Assembly (NCBI GenBank): GCA_947503275.1
Contig: CANNCZ010000002.1
Span: 124,001-188,000, forward strand
Direction of reading: 5' to 3'
DNA length: 64,000 nucleotides
DNA from: an uncultured Erythrobacter sp.
GTDB taxonomy: Bacteria; Pseudomonadota; Alphaproteobacteria; Sphingomonadales; Sphingomonadaceae
Shown: piece by piece, positions 20,522 through 28,847 of the stretch
Position numbering within the stretch: the stretch's first letter is position 1
How the letters are laid out: each line of letters opens with the position of its first letter
The notes under the pieces: generated by a model
Seen by the model: the letters and a program-made list of their open reading frames with translations, nothing else
Database searches by the model: none
What the model was told of the DNA's origin: nothing
Translations under genes and position numbers: made by a program

Positions 20522-21643
20522 ATGACCGCCGCCCCGTTCCCATCCGACAATGAAAATGAAGCCGCCGGTCTGCGCAAAATCATCCATGTCGATATGGACG
20601 CTTTCTTCGCCAGTGTGGAACAGCGCGATGACCCGGAATTGCGCGGCAAACCTGTCGCGGTAGGCGGCGCTGGCGGGCGCGGAGTGGTCGCGGCGGCGAG
20701 TTACGAAGCGCGCAAATTTGGCGTCAAAAGCGCCATGCCCTCTGTTACTGCAAAGCGATTATGCCCCGATCTGATCTTTGTGCGCCACCGCTTTGACGCA
20801 TATAAAGAGGCCAGCCGACAAATTCGCGCGATTTTTGAACATCACACCGAACATGTTGAACCGCTGAGCCTAGATGAGGCCTATCTTGATGTAACCGAGG
20901 ACAAGCTCGGTATCGGGTCGGCCACGCGAATTGCCGAACTGATCCGGCAGGAAATCCGCGCCAAGACACAGCTGACCGCGAGTGCAGGGGTCAGCTACAA
21001 CAAATTTCTCGCCAAAATCGCGAGCGACCAGAACAAGCCTGATGGAATGTGCATCATCCGCCCCGGTCAAGGCGCCGATTTTGTCGCCACTTTGCCGATC
21101 CGACGCTTTCACGGCGTGGGACCAAAGGCAGAAGAGAAGATGAAGCGGCACGGGATCGCAACGGGTGCAGATTTGGCGCTCAAAGACATCGATTTCTTGC
21201 GCGCCAATTTCGGCTCCTTCGCAGACTATCTCTACCGCGCCGCGCGCGGCATTGACCTGCGCCCGGTCCGTGCGCATCGGGTGCGCAAATCGGTGGGCGG
21301 AGAGCGCACGTTCAGCGAAGACATTTCCAGCGGAGCGCAATTGCGAGAAACGTTGGAGAACACGATCAGCTATGTCTGGGATAGCATTGAGCGCACCAAG
21401 TCACGCGGGCGCACTGTGACGTTGAAAATGAAGTTCACCGATTTTCAGAATATGACCCGCTCCAAGTCAGTCCCGCATTGGATTGAAGCAAGGGATGAAT
21501 TCGCGCAGCTTAGTCGCGAACTGCTTGAAGAAACTTTGCCATTGCCGATGCCGATCCGGTTGATGGGACTGACGCTGTCAAACCTTGATCACGGCGACGA
21601 GGAAGAAGCCCCTAAAGACAGCGCTCAGCTATCGTTGTTGTGA
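20522..21643 (+). CDS. dinB: DNA polymerase IV
   Basis: IIHVDMDAFFASVEQRDDPELRGKPVAVGG; SLDEAYLDVT. Confidence 0.95.
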   Translation: MTAAPFPSDNENEAAGLRKIIHVDMDAFFASVEQRDDPELRGKPVAVGGAGGRGVVAAASYEARKFGVKSAMPSVTAKRLCPDLIFVRHRFDAYKEASRQIRAIFEHHTEHVEPLSLDEAYLDVTEDKLGIGSATRIAELIRQEIRAKTQLTASAGVSYNKFLAKIASDQNKPDGMCIIRPGQGADFVATLPIRRFHGVGPKAEEKMKRHGIATGADLALKDIDFLRANFGSFADYLYRAARGIDLRPVRAHRVRKSVGGERTFSEDISSGAQLRETLENTISYVWDSIERTKSRGRTVTLKMKFTDFQNMTRSKSVPHWIEARDEFAQLSRELLEETLPLPMPIRLMGLTLSNLDHGDEEEAPKDSAQLSLL

Positions 21644-21649
21644 TCGGCG

Positions 21650-22138
21650 CTAGTCTTGCGGCCCGCGCGCACGCCACACTTCGATCCGGCGACGTGTTGT
21701 CTCGCCCAACGGCTCTGGCAGAGAATGCGAGGGGAAAAAGCGCGCCTCATCGACTTCGCGATTGTCGGGCTTTGGCTGCGCATTGCAGACAGCCGTGAAC
21801 AGGTGCGCGGTATGGGGAGAGCCTGACAATTCTTCATCTAATGTGCCCAGAGATGTGACGCTAGGCACGGTGATGCCGAGTTCCTCAGCCACTTCGCGCC
21901 GTGCGCAGTCCGCCGGATCCTCTCCCGGTTTCAAGCCACCACCCGGCAACGCCCAAACCGCCGGACCATAAGAATGGCGCAGCAACAGAACATCGCCCGA
22001 TAGATTGGTCAGCACCACGCTAACGCCCGCAATCGGCACCCCGCGCCACACCCGCCAGCGATGCCGCACTCTATGCGCGAAAGGCAGGATTGCCCTGTGC
22101 AAAGGGGCCGGCACAAGGCGCTCTATCAGGTGAAGCAT
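21650..22138 (-). CDS. NUDIX hydrolase
   Basis: Nudix box GGGLKPGEDPADCARREVAEELG. Confidence 0.93.
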   Translation of the reverse strand: MLHLIERLVPAPLHRAILPFAHRVRHRWRVWRGVPIAGVSVVLTNLSGDVLLLRHSYGPAVWALPGGGLKPGEDPADCARREVAEELGITVPSVTSLGTLDEELSGSPHTAHLFTAVCNAQPKPDNREVDEARFFPSHSLPEPLGETTRRRIEVWRARGPQD

Positions 22139-22776
22139 GTGATTTGTGGTGCCTCGCCCTGCCCCATGGCCTCGGAGGCTTTTGCCTCGGCCAATAGACG
22201 CGCGACCGGTAAATCGCTGTCGCCCCTAGCCGCGGAATCGAAGACGGCGCGCTTTTCATCACCCCGGATAACGAAGACCAGCAAAGGCGCGTTAAGCAAT
22301 GCGGGGATAGTCAATGTGATGCGATCAAAAGGGGCCTCTGGTGGCAATGGATCAGGCGTCAGTGTGCGAACGGCGCATGGATCATCGGGTTGCGGATCCG
22401 TATTGGGAAATAGCGATGCAATATGACCATCGGCGCCCATGCCGAGCCATACCAAGGCAAAATCGGGCATCTCAGCGTCTTCGTGCAGCGCGACCACCGA
22501 GGCGCCCACCGGTTCGAATATGGCGCGCATTTTCCCGGTGTTGGAAGCCGCGTGGTCTTCGGGCACAATCCGGTCATCTGTTGGCCAGACGATGACCCGA
22601 GAAAAGTCGAGATCGCGTGTCACCAATTCCTCAAAAATCGGGAACGGGGTCGACCCACCCGGCACGGCAATCGTCAGATCGCTCGCGCTGGCCTCCAGAG
22701 CCCAGTCCAGATACGCCTCAAGCCGGTCTGCAATTTCTGGTGCATCCAAGCCATCAATAAAGTCGATGTTTTCCAT
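22126..22776 (-). CDS. pgl: 6-phosphogluconolactonase
   Basis: TIAVPGGSTPFPIFEEL; VIVWPTDDRIVPEDHAASN; LGMGADGHIASLFP. Confidence 0.92.
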   Translation of the reverse strand: MENIDFIDGLDAPEIADRLEAYLDWALEASASDLTIAVPGGSTPFPIFEELVTRDLDFSRVIVWPTDDRIVPEDHAASNTGKMRAIFEPVGASVVALHEDAEMPDFALVWLGMGADGHIASLFPNTDPQPDDPCAVRTLTPDPLPPEAPFDRITLTIPALLNAPLLVFVIRGDEKRAVFDSAARGDSDLPVARLLAEAKASEAMGQGEAPQITCFT

Positions 22777-22802
22777 GCGATCTCCTGTCAGGACCGGCAT
22801 AG

Positions 22803-22842
22803 CAAAAGGGCCGCTCCCGGCTACCCGGAAACGGCCCTTTTG
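22803..22842. terminator. Intrinsic terminator-like hairpin downstream of dps
   Basis: CAAAAGGGCCG...CGGCCCTTTTG inverted repeat with T-rich flank. Confidence 0.75.
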
Positions 22843-22864
22843 TATCTGTCAGTCGCGCTGAGAT

Positions 22865-23326
22865 TTAGCCCATGAGCGAGTTCAGGAACCAAACGCGTTC
22901 CTCTGCCATATCCGTCCAATCATCGATCAGACCGTCCGTGGCGTTATCGCCTGCGGCATCAGCTGTTTCTTTCATCGCCTTCAGACGTGCGACCATCGCG
23001 GCGTTGTCATCTCGCAGCTCGCGGATCATATCCTCGGCAGTCAGCGAAGCGCTGTCCTGATCCTTCACTTGCGTGTGCTGTGCGATCATTCCCACCGAGG
23101 TGATGGTATCGCCGCCCAGTTTACGGGTGCGCTCACCAATCGCGTCAATCTGGTCGCGGATCTCAATTGCCTGTTCGTCAAACAGCAAATGCAGGTCGCG
23201 GAAACGCGGGCCCTTCACGTGCCAGTGAAAGTTCTTGGTCTTCACATAAAGTGCAAAGTGATCGGCCAGCAGTGCGTTGATTTCTGCTACCATCTGGGTT
23301 GTCGAATTATTGTTGGGGTCAAGCAT
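22865..23326 (-). CDS. dps: Dps/ferritin-like DNA-protection protein
   Basis: NFHWHVKGPRFRDLHLLFDEQAIEIRDQIDAIGERTRKLGG. Confidence 0.92.
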   Translation of the reverse strand: MLDPNNNSTTQMVAEINALLADHFALYVKTKNFHWHVKGPRFRDLHLLFDEQAIEIRDQIDAIGERTRKLGGDTITSVGMIAQHTQVKDQDSASLTAEDMIRELRDDNAAMVARLKAMKETADAAGDNATDGLIDDWTDMAEERVWFLNSLMG

Positions 23327-23470
23327 TCTTGTCCTCCTTTATCAATGCTTTACAGCGCCAAAAGCCCGGGCGAACCAGGGAACGTGCGCCGTTGATGCGT
23401 TCACTAATACTACGCTCGGACCTTGAATTGGTTTCGAGAAAAATCAGTTCGCAGTGATCGTACAAAGCGA

Positions 23471-24034
23471 TTACAGGAATGTGTAACGAGCGTTCAAACC
23501 GATCACCAATGTCGCAAGAAACAAACAAACCCCAAAGCCAGCGCGGATCCAGCGCAGAGGGAACTTGCGCAATTGTGTGAGCCCAGCCGACCATCCGAGC
23601 GCTACCGCTGCAACGCCGCCGATAGCGCCACCGATCATCGCAGTCGTGGGATAGGTCGCTTCGGCGGCGAAGGCGAAGATAACAAAGCGCGCTGCATCTA
23701 TGATCTGGCGGAAAAACACGACAACTCCAATTGCGACAATGGAGCGGGTGGGTTCTTTCATCGATTTGATCTTAACTGGCCAGACCAATTCAACCGCCGC
23801 CGCTGCCAGTGCAAATGCGATAAGCATGTCGGCTGCGCGTTGAGGCAAGATGGCTGCTAAACTCGCCCCAAGATAGGCCATCACGCTTGCACTGATCACC
23901 GCACACAACATGCCCATGGCGAGGAGCGCCGTGGTCCGCCCTACGGCTTCTGTGAACTGCGCAATGATCAACTGCTCTCGCCCGCCAAGGGCAATTGCGA
24001 AGGTCAGCATCATACATAGCAAAAACGAGTCCAT
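23471..24034 (-). CDS. Integral membrane protein, weakly GDT1/TMEM165-like
   Basis: Six or so TM helices; canonical ExGD motif not evident. Confidence 0.5.
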   Translation of the reverse strand: MDSFLLCMMLTFAIALGGREQLIIAQFTEAVGRTTALLAMGMLCAVISASVMAYLGASLAAILPQRAADMLIAFALAAAAVELVWPVKIKSMKEPTRSIVAIGVVVFFRQIIDAARFVIFAFAAEATYPTTAMIGGAIGGVAAVALGWSAGLTQLRKFPLRWIRAGFGVCLFLATLVIGLNARYTFL

Positions 24035-24161
24035 AGCCCGCCCCTAGCACGCAGCTTTCACCTTGCCAGTCATGCAGGCGAGTTGTGCGGCAATTGGACA
24101 GGTGGCGCAGCTTTGTAAATCGGCCTAGCTTGACCCGAAACCAACAAACACTGGAGAGGCA

Positions 24162-24956
24162 ATGAAACTCGAACAAGGCATGGCCGCAATCGTTACAGGG
24201 GGCGCATCAGGATTGGGCCGAGCAAGTGCGGCGGCATTGGCCGAGCGTGGGCTGAAAGTCGCGATCTTCGACATCAACGACGGAGCGGGCGAGGAGCACG
24301 CTGCCGCGATTGGCGGCACATTCCACCATGTCGACATCATGGACGAGGCCTCTGCCATGGCGGGCTTCGAGGCCGCCCGCTCGGTCAACGGCCAAGAGCG
24401 CGTGACGGTCCACTGCGCAATGGCATCAAAACGCGGCAAGACGGTAGGCTATGACAAGGCAACGGGCGGGTATAAGCGCCTTTCGACCGAAGACTACGCG
24501 TTTGGAGCCGAGGGTATTCTGGTCGCCAGCTATCGCATTGCCAGTATCTCCGCTTTGGGGATGGCGAATTCCGAACCGCTCAACGCCGATGGCGAACGCG
24601 GTTCCATCACCCTTACGGCCAGTGTCGCAGCGCAAGACGGGCAAATTGGGCAAGTGACCTATGGTTCGTGCAAGTCCGGCGTGAACGGCCTCGTCCTGCC
24701 CATGGCGCGCGATCTGATGGAGCTGGGCATTCGGGTCAATTCAGTAATGCCGGGGATATTTGCGACACCATTGATGCTTGGTATGAAAGACCGCAATCCG
24801 CAAATGTGGGACCAGCTCAATGCGAGCGTACCCTTCCCCAAACGACTGGGAGAGCCCGAAGAATTTGCATCGCTGATCTGTGAGATCGCGAGCAATTCCT
24901 ATATCAACGGGCACCAGTTCCGATTGGATGGCGCGATTAGGATGCCGCCGAAATAA
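24162..24956 (+). CDS. Short-chain dehydrogenase/reductase
   Basis: AIVTGGASGLGRASAAALAERG; YGSCKSGVNGL. Confidence 0.9.
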   Translation: MKLEQGMAAIVTGGASGLGRASAAALAERGLKVAIFDINDGAGEEHAAAIGGTFHHVDIMDEASAMAGFEAARSVNGQERVTVHCAMASKRGKTVGYDKATGGYKRLSTEDYAFGAEGILVASYRIASISALGMANSEPLNADGERGSITLTASVAAQDGQIGQVTYGSCKSGVNGLVLPMARDLMELGIRVNSVMPGIFATPLMLGMKDRNPQMWDQLNASVPFPKRLGEPEEFASLICEIASNSYINGHQFRLDGAIRMPPK

Positions 24957-24975
24957 GCGACTGTGCTTCGATCAT

Positions 24976-25028
24976 TGGAGCGGGTGAAGGGAATCGAACC
25001 CTCGTCGTCAGCTTGGGAAGCTAACCGC
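24976..25028 (-). other. att site: 3' half of tRNA-Gly(CCC) (anticodon arm, T arm, acceptor 3' strand, encoded CCA); no 5' half
   Basis: Minus strand TTAGC-TTCCCAA-GCTGA anticodon arm, GAGGGTTCGATTCCCTT T arm, CACCCGCTCCA; matching GCGGGTG 5' acceptor strand absent. Confidence 0.88.
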
Positions 25029-25131
25029 TAGGGGCATTTTTCCGATACAATCCATAGCTTTAAGTCAATCCTTTCGACGGAAAGCCCGTCGAAACTTTCG
25101 ACGCTGTTAAGCTTGGATCCGGGGCAAGTTT

Positions 25132-25437
25132 TCAATCCATGCCATCGGTGTCAGCGATATCGTTACTAATGATCGTGCATGCCGGCACTATCAGCGCCCT
25201 TAATTCGCCGTTCTCAGCGCGAAGGTCGATTGTTTCGGCGAGTAGTAGCCCGGCGTCCGTTCTCGCGTCTCCTGTGAGCTCTGTAACGCCGGTCTGAGCG
25301 GGGATATCGATTTCCGACACACAAGGCACCGGCGTTGGCACCTCAACTGATAGCGTGCGGATCCCGCCTTCGTCACGGCCGCAGCCGGCAAGAGCAAGTG
25401 CCATACAAAGTGCGATCGATGCAGCGAGTAGTTTCAT
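25132..25437 (-). CDS. Rz1-like o-spanin lipoprotein
   Basis: Lipobox LALAGC; ATGA overlap with the upstream Rz-like gene. Confidence 0.7.
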   Translation of the reverse strand: MKLLAASIALCMALALAGCGRDEGGIRTLSVEVPTPVPCVSEIDIPAQTGVTELTGDARTDAGLLLAETIDLRAENGELRALIVPACTIISNDIADTDGMD

Positions 25438-25826
25438 TGGCGTGCCTCCATTACAAAATCAGGGGTCGAGCAATCGCAAGGATCCTCTGGCGCAAAGGCC
25501 TCCGCCATCGCGCGGATCTCTTCGGCTTGCGCGCGCATTGATGCAGACTTGGGCGCTTGCTTTTGGATTGCTGCGAGCTGAGCGACACGGGCGGCGCGGC
25601 CGGCACCCACAAACTTAGCCAGGTTCGCTTTTAGATCCTGCACCGATTGGCGCGTGACCGCGTGCGTTGCGCGTTCGGCCGCAACCAAATTGCGCTGCAC
25701 CTCTCGATCGTCACTGATCGCATCAGCTCGCCACATGACAAGCGCCAGGGCGATAACGAGGGCGGCAATGACGCCGCCCCCGATCTTCATCATCAGCGGC
25801 GCTGCGATATTGGGAAGCAAGCTCAC
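25434..25826 (-). CDS. Rz-like i-spanin (N-terminal TM plus periplasmic coiled coil)
   Basis: TM helix near N-terminus followed by helical region; GTG start at 25826 overlaps the preceding stop (GTGA). Confidence 0.7.
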   Translation of the reverse strand: MSLLPNIAAPLMMKIGGGVIAALVIALALVMWRADAISDDREVQRNLVAAERATHAVTRQSVQDLKANLAKFVGAGRAARVAQLAAIQKQAPKSASMRAQAEEIRAMAEAFAPEDPCDCSTPDFVMEARQ

Positions 25827-26239
25827 GCCAGAACCGCCCAATCTTCCGCAAGCATATCGGTTTGTGAAGCCAGCCAAGGAACGACCTCACCGCTCGCGGT
25901 TTTCATATCAATGTGCGAATGATAATTTATTTCCGTCCCTTCCGGGTAGATGCCAAGAAGAGGCGGCCGGTTGACCGTGAAAGTGCTGCCGGGGACCAAA
26001 AACAAGAACATGCCCTTGCCGTTCCAGCCTGAACGCGCGACCTTGTGCCCAGCCTTAAGAGCTTCTAGCGCATGGCCAAAGCTCATTTCGCCAGATTGAC
26101 GATATGCAGCGCTAAATGCCGCAGCTGGCGACCAGCTTTCGTAGCCATCGGGATAGATCACTTTAAAGCCAGGGGCACCGTTATCTTCCGAACAAGCAGG
26201 TTCAGCCTGAATGACCTTAGTTCCGTAATATGTATTCAC
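25823..26239 (-). CDS. DUF2829 (Tad2-like, anti-Thoeris) protein with N-terminal PDGYxSWSPxxxFxxAYR domain
   Basis: SFGHALEALKAGHKVARSGWNGKGMFLFLVPGSTF...VPWLASQTDMLAEDWAVL. Confidence 0.85.
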   Translation of the reverse strand: MNTYYGTKVIQAEPACSEDNGAPGFKVIYPDGYESWSPAAAFSAAYRQSGEMSFGHALEALKAGHKVARSGWNGKGMFLFLVPGSTFTVNRPPLLGIYPEGTEINYHSHIDMKTASGEVVPWLASQTDMLAEDWAVLA

Positions 26240-26248
26240 TGTATTCTC

Positions 26249-26626
26249 CTATTCTGGATCGTCGGGAACGGGTGATCGCGTGGGTGCGGCCGGCTGCGCC
26301 GGCTGCTCAAGATCTTCGGCAACATCTTTTCGCAATGCTCGAGGACGGCCGCCGAGTTCAACTTGCAGCCCAGCAACGCGGCCTTTGATGTGCGTTGCCT
26401 GCCACGCCAGGCCAAAAGTCATGACCAGGCAAATGAGCGTCACAACCACATGCGGATCTGTCAGGCTGTCCCCATGCGTCATGTGATCGAAGCCGCGAAA
26501 CAAGGTTATGATGCCAACCATCACTGAAAGGCTGCGGATCTCTTCGGCGCGCAAGCCAATGACTTCGCCCCAAAGCGCGGCGATTGGGGCCCATAGCCAA
26601 CGGACAAAGCGCGCAATGGCTTGCAT
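26249..26626 (-). CDS. Small membrane protein, holin candidate
   Basis: Two hydrophobic segments; start overlaps the endolysin stop (TAATG-type junction). Confidence 0.55.
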   Translation of the reverse strand: MQAIARFVRWLWAPIAALWGEVIGLRAEEIRSLSVMVGIITLFRGFDHMTHGDSLTDPHVVVTLICLVMTFGLAWQATHIKGRVAGLQVELGGRPRALRKDVAEDLEQPAQPAAPTRSPVPDDPE

Positions 26627-27279
26627 TACATGCCGCTCCGATACAGCCGCTCTTCGGCCGCGCGCCGGCGCACAAGCCCTTTCATCACCCGGCCGCCGGC
26701 CTTGTTCCAACGGCTGAATTCACGCGCGGCACCGGCATGATCGCCGGCAACGTGCTTGCGCGTCAGTGTCGCCCGCCCGATCGCACCCGTGTTGTAGTGA
26801 AAGCTAACCAGCGCATCGAATTGCCCCTGGCTTGTGTTGGCGATCGCGCTGCCCAAGGCCCGGACAACATCATCGGCATAGCGACGATAATCGTTCGTGG
26901 CCCGTTCATCGCATTGCTTTTGGGTCCACACAGTCCCCTTGCGGATCTTGCCACCGTTGAAATGGTCGCGCCCTGTTGACCCCCAGCCAATCGTCCACGG
27001 ATCGCCGCCTGTGCCCGGATCTGGATAGGCTTGGATCATGCCATCGCGCCGCAAGCGCGCGCAACCTTCAAACTGTTTGATCAGCGCCTCGCCCACTTCG
27101 CTAATGCGGCCGGGCACCTGGTTGTTTTCAGATTGGCTCGGCGCATCAGGCACCGCCTTGCCCTCGATCGCTTGATCGATCGCATCGTCCAACTGTGCAA
27201 CTTCGGTTTGCCGAAAGCCACGGCCAAGCATTTGGCGAACAGTCGCAAAAATCGATTGACGGTTAAGGGTCGCTGTCAT
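26626..27279 (-). CDS. Endolysin, GH24 (T4-type) lysozyme
   Basis: LIKQFEGCARLRRDGMIQAYPDPGTGGDPWTIGWG; C-terminal GRVMKGLVRRRAAEERLY. Confidence 0.92.
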   Translation of the reverse strand: MTATLNRQSIFATVRQMLGRGFRQTEVAQLDDAIDQAIEGKAVPDAPSQSENNQVPGRISEVGEALIKQFEGCARLRRDGMIQAYPDPGTGGDPWTIGWGSTGRDHFNGGKIRKGTVWTQKQCDERATNDYRRYADDVVRALGSAIANTSQGQFDALVSFHYNTGAIGRATLTRKHVAGDHAGAAREFSRWNKAGGRVMKGLVRRRAAEERLYRSGM

Positions 27280-27461
27280 CGTCGGAACTCCTGATATTGG
27301 GCTGTGAAGCAAAGGCCCTCGGTTGGAACGGAAAGGCTGAGATTGGCGCGGGGCACTACCCAAGGGCGGGCGGTGCAGGGAACCGGCGCGACCTTAAAGC
27401 TGGTCAATGACACCGGCGCGCAGCCGCTAAGAAGGATGGGAATGATGGCAAGCCTAATCAT
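27276..27461 (-). CDS. Small lipoprotein in the lysis region
   Basis: MIRLAIIPILLSGCAPVSL lipobox; ATGA overlap with endolysin. Confidence 0.6.
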   Translation of the reverse strand: MIRLAIIPILLSGCAPVSLTSFKVAPVPCTARPWVVPRANLSLSVPTEGLCFTAQYQEFRR

Positions 27462-28200
27462 CGGCGGGCTGCGCCTCCATGATCGCCCTTTGATATTCCT
27501 TGGCCAAAGGTAGGATCGGCCCCAGCTCAAGCGACGCGTCGCGCGTCAATGGGATCACTTGCGGGTTATCCTCGAGCCGGGTTCTAATGCTCACTGCAAG
27601 CAACCCAACTGGATCGCCACCCATATCGCGCAGCGGGCACGCAACGGACGCTTTGAGGCCACCGGCTTGCAAAAAGCTCCTTAGCCGTGGGTCCGCATAA
27701 TCCTCCGCGTTTCGAGCGATGCAGCGCGGGCTATCGCTCGCCAACATGAAATTCATGGTTTGCTGAATGGCTGCTAACGGCAGCTCCACATTGCGCAGGC
27801 CGGTTTCTTCGGTGGGAATATCCATGCTTTCGAACACATCTTCGATCCCCAACAGCTGCTCTTGCTGATCCATATCGAACACAAATGCACGGACAACGGC
27901 CCTCGATGCGCGCGATTGGAAGCGCAACCGGCGCAACCGAGCGCGCACCGCATCATCAACTGCGAGCGATATTCGCGCGGCATCGCGCCGGTCATCTTCA
28001 AGAACAACCTGGCGCTCATAGTCGCGGTCGTTCATCCGCTCATACAATTGCAGAATATCGGGCGCGCTCAGCCACACGACAAACAACAGCAAAAGCGAAA
28101 AGAGGATGGGTGCGGTAATGATCGCAGCAGTAGGGTGCGCCTGCACCACTTTGATGAAACGCTCATACGCGCCCGCAACCTTTTCAGGATCGGTACTCAT
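27454..28200 (-). CDS. TM-anchored protein with GAF-like C-terminal domain
   Basis: TM AAIITAPILFSLLLLFVVWL; GAF-like VACPLRDMGGDPVGLLAVSI. Confidence 0.6.
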   Translation of the reverse strand: MSTDPEKVAGAYERFIKVVQAHPTAAIITAPILFSLLLLFVVWLSAPDILQLYERMNDRDYERQVVLEDDRRDAARISLAVDDAVRARLRRLRFQSRASRAVVRAFVFDMDQQEQLLGIEDVFESMDIPTEETGLRNVELPLAAIQQTMNFMLASDSPRCIARNAEDYADPRLRSFLQAGGLKASVACPLRDMGGDPVGLLAVSIRTRLEDNPQVIPLTRDASLELGPILPLAKEYQRAIMEAQPADD

Positions 28201-28847
28201 GCGACCACCGCCAGAACCGCATTGCTGCGCGCTTCGGCGAGATCTGCGATATTGCCCTGGTCGATCAACGCAGCTTTGCGCACCGTTCCGACCATCGAGC
28301 TTCCTCCACGGCCTACGCCAACAAGCGTTTGCCCCGTCAGATCAATGTCAAGAATTTGCACAACATGCTCCGCTGCATCATCGAGCGCAGCGTGCAATTC
28401 ATCCCCATTGGCGGCGGGCGTCCCATCTACCAAAACTTGAAAGCCGACGAATGGCGTCGTGTTGCCATCATTGTAGCTAACAATGCCGGTGCTTGCTCCT
28501 TTCGTCGCCATGAAACCAATCGTGCTGCCCGCATCTTTGGTAAACCCAAAAATGATATCCATCGTCCCGCCTGCAATGTTTTGGATACTGTAGGATGACC
28601 CATCAAAGTCACCGGTGGCGCTGGGAGTTCGCGAGCCGAAAACATCTTGAAAATGATCGTTGCCGTTCGCGCTTTCGTCAGGAAGGTTGTACGCAGTCGT
28701 GCCCACCCCCGTCGCATTTTCATAGATGACGAAGGCGTTCTGACCGCCACCAGCGTCCATCGCGGCAAGCAATAGCGCCTGCGGGTCTGCCGCAACACCG
28801 ACGCTCAATGGCCGGCCTGGCGTCCAGTTATAGCCGAACGCAATCAT
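28197..28847 (-). CDS. Phage virion-associated protein, likely tail-fibre-associated (function unknown)
   Basis: Immediately downstream of the tail fibre with ATGA overlap; Gly/Thr-rich beta protein. Confidence 0.5.
   Translation of the reverse strand: MIAFGYNWTPGRPLSVGVAADPQALLLAAMDAGGGQNAFVIYENATGVGTTAYNLPDESANGNDHFQDVFGSRTPSATGDFDGSSYSIQNIAGGTMDIIFGFTKDAGSTIGFMATKGASTGIVSYNDGNTTPFVGFQVLVDGTPAANGDELHAALDDAAEHVVQILDIDLTGQTLVGVGRGGSSMVGTVRKAALIDQGNIADLAEARSNAVLAVVA

Noticed and set aside
24976-25028. Functional tRNA gene
   Set aside because: The 5' acceptor strand and D arm are missing; only the 3' half remains as an attachment-site copy.
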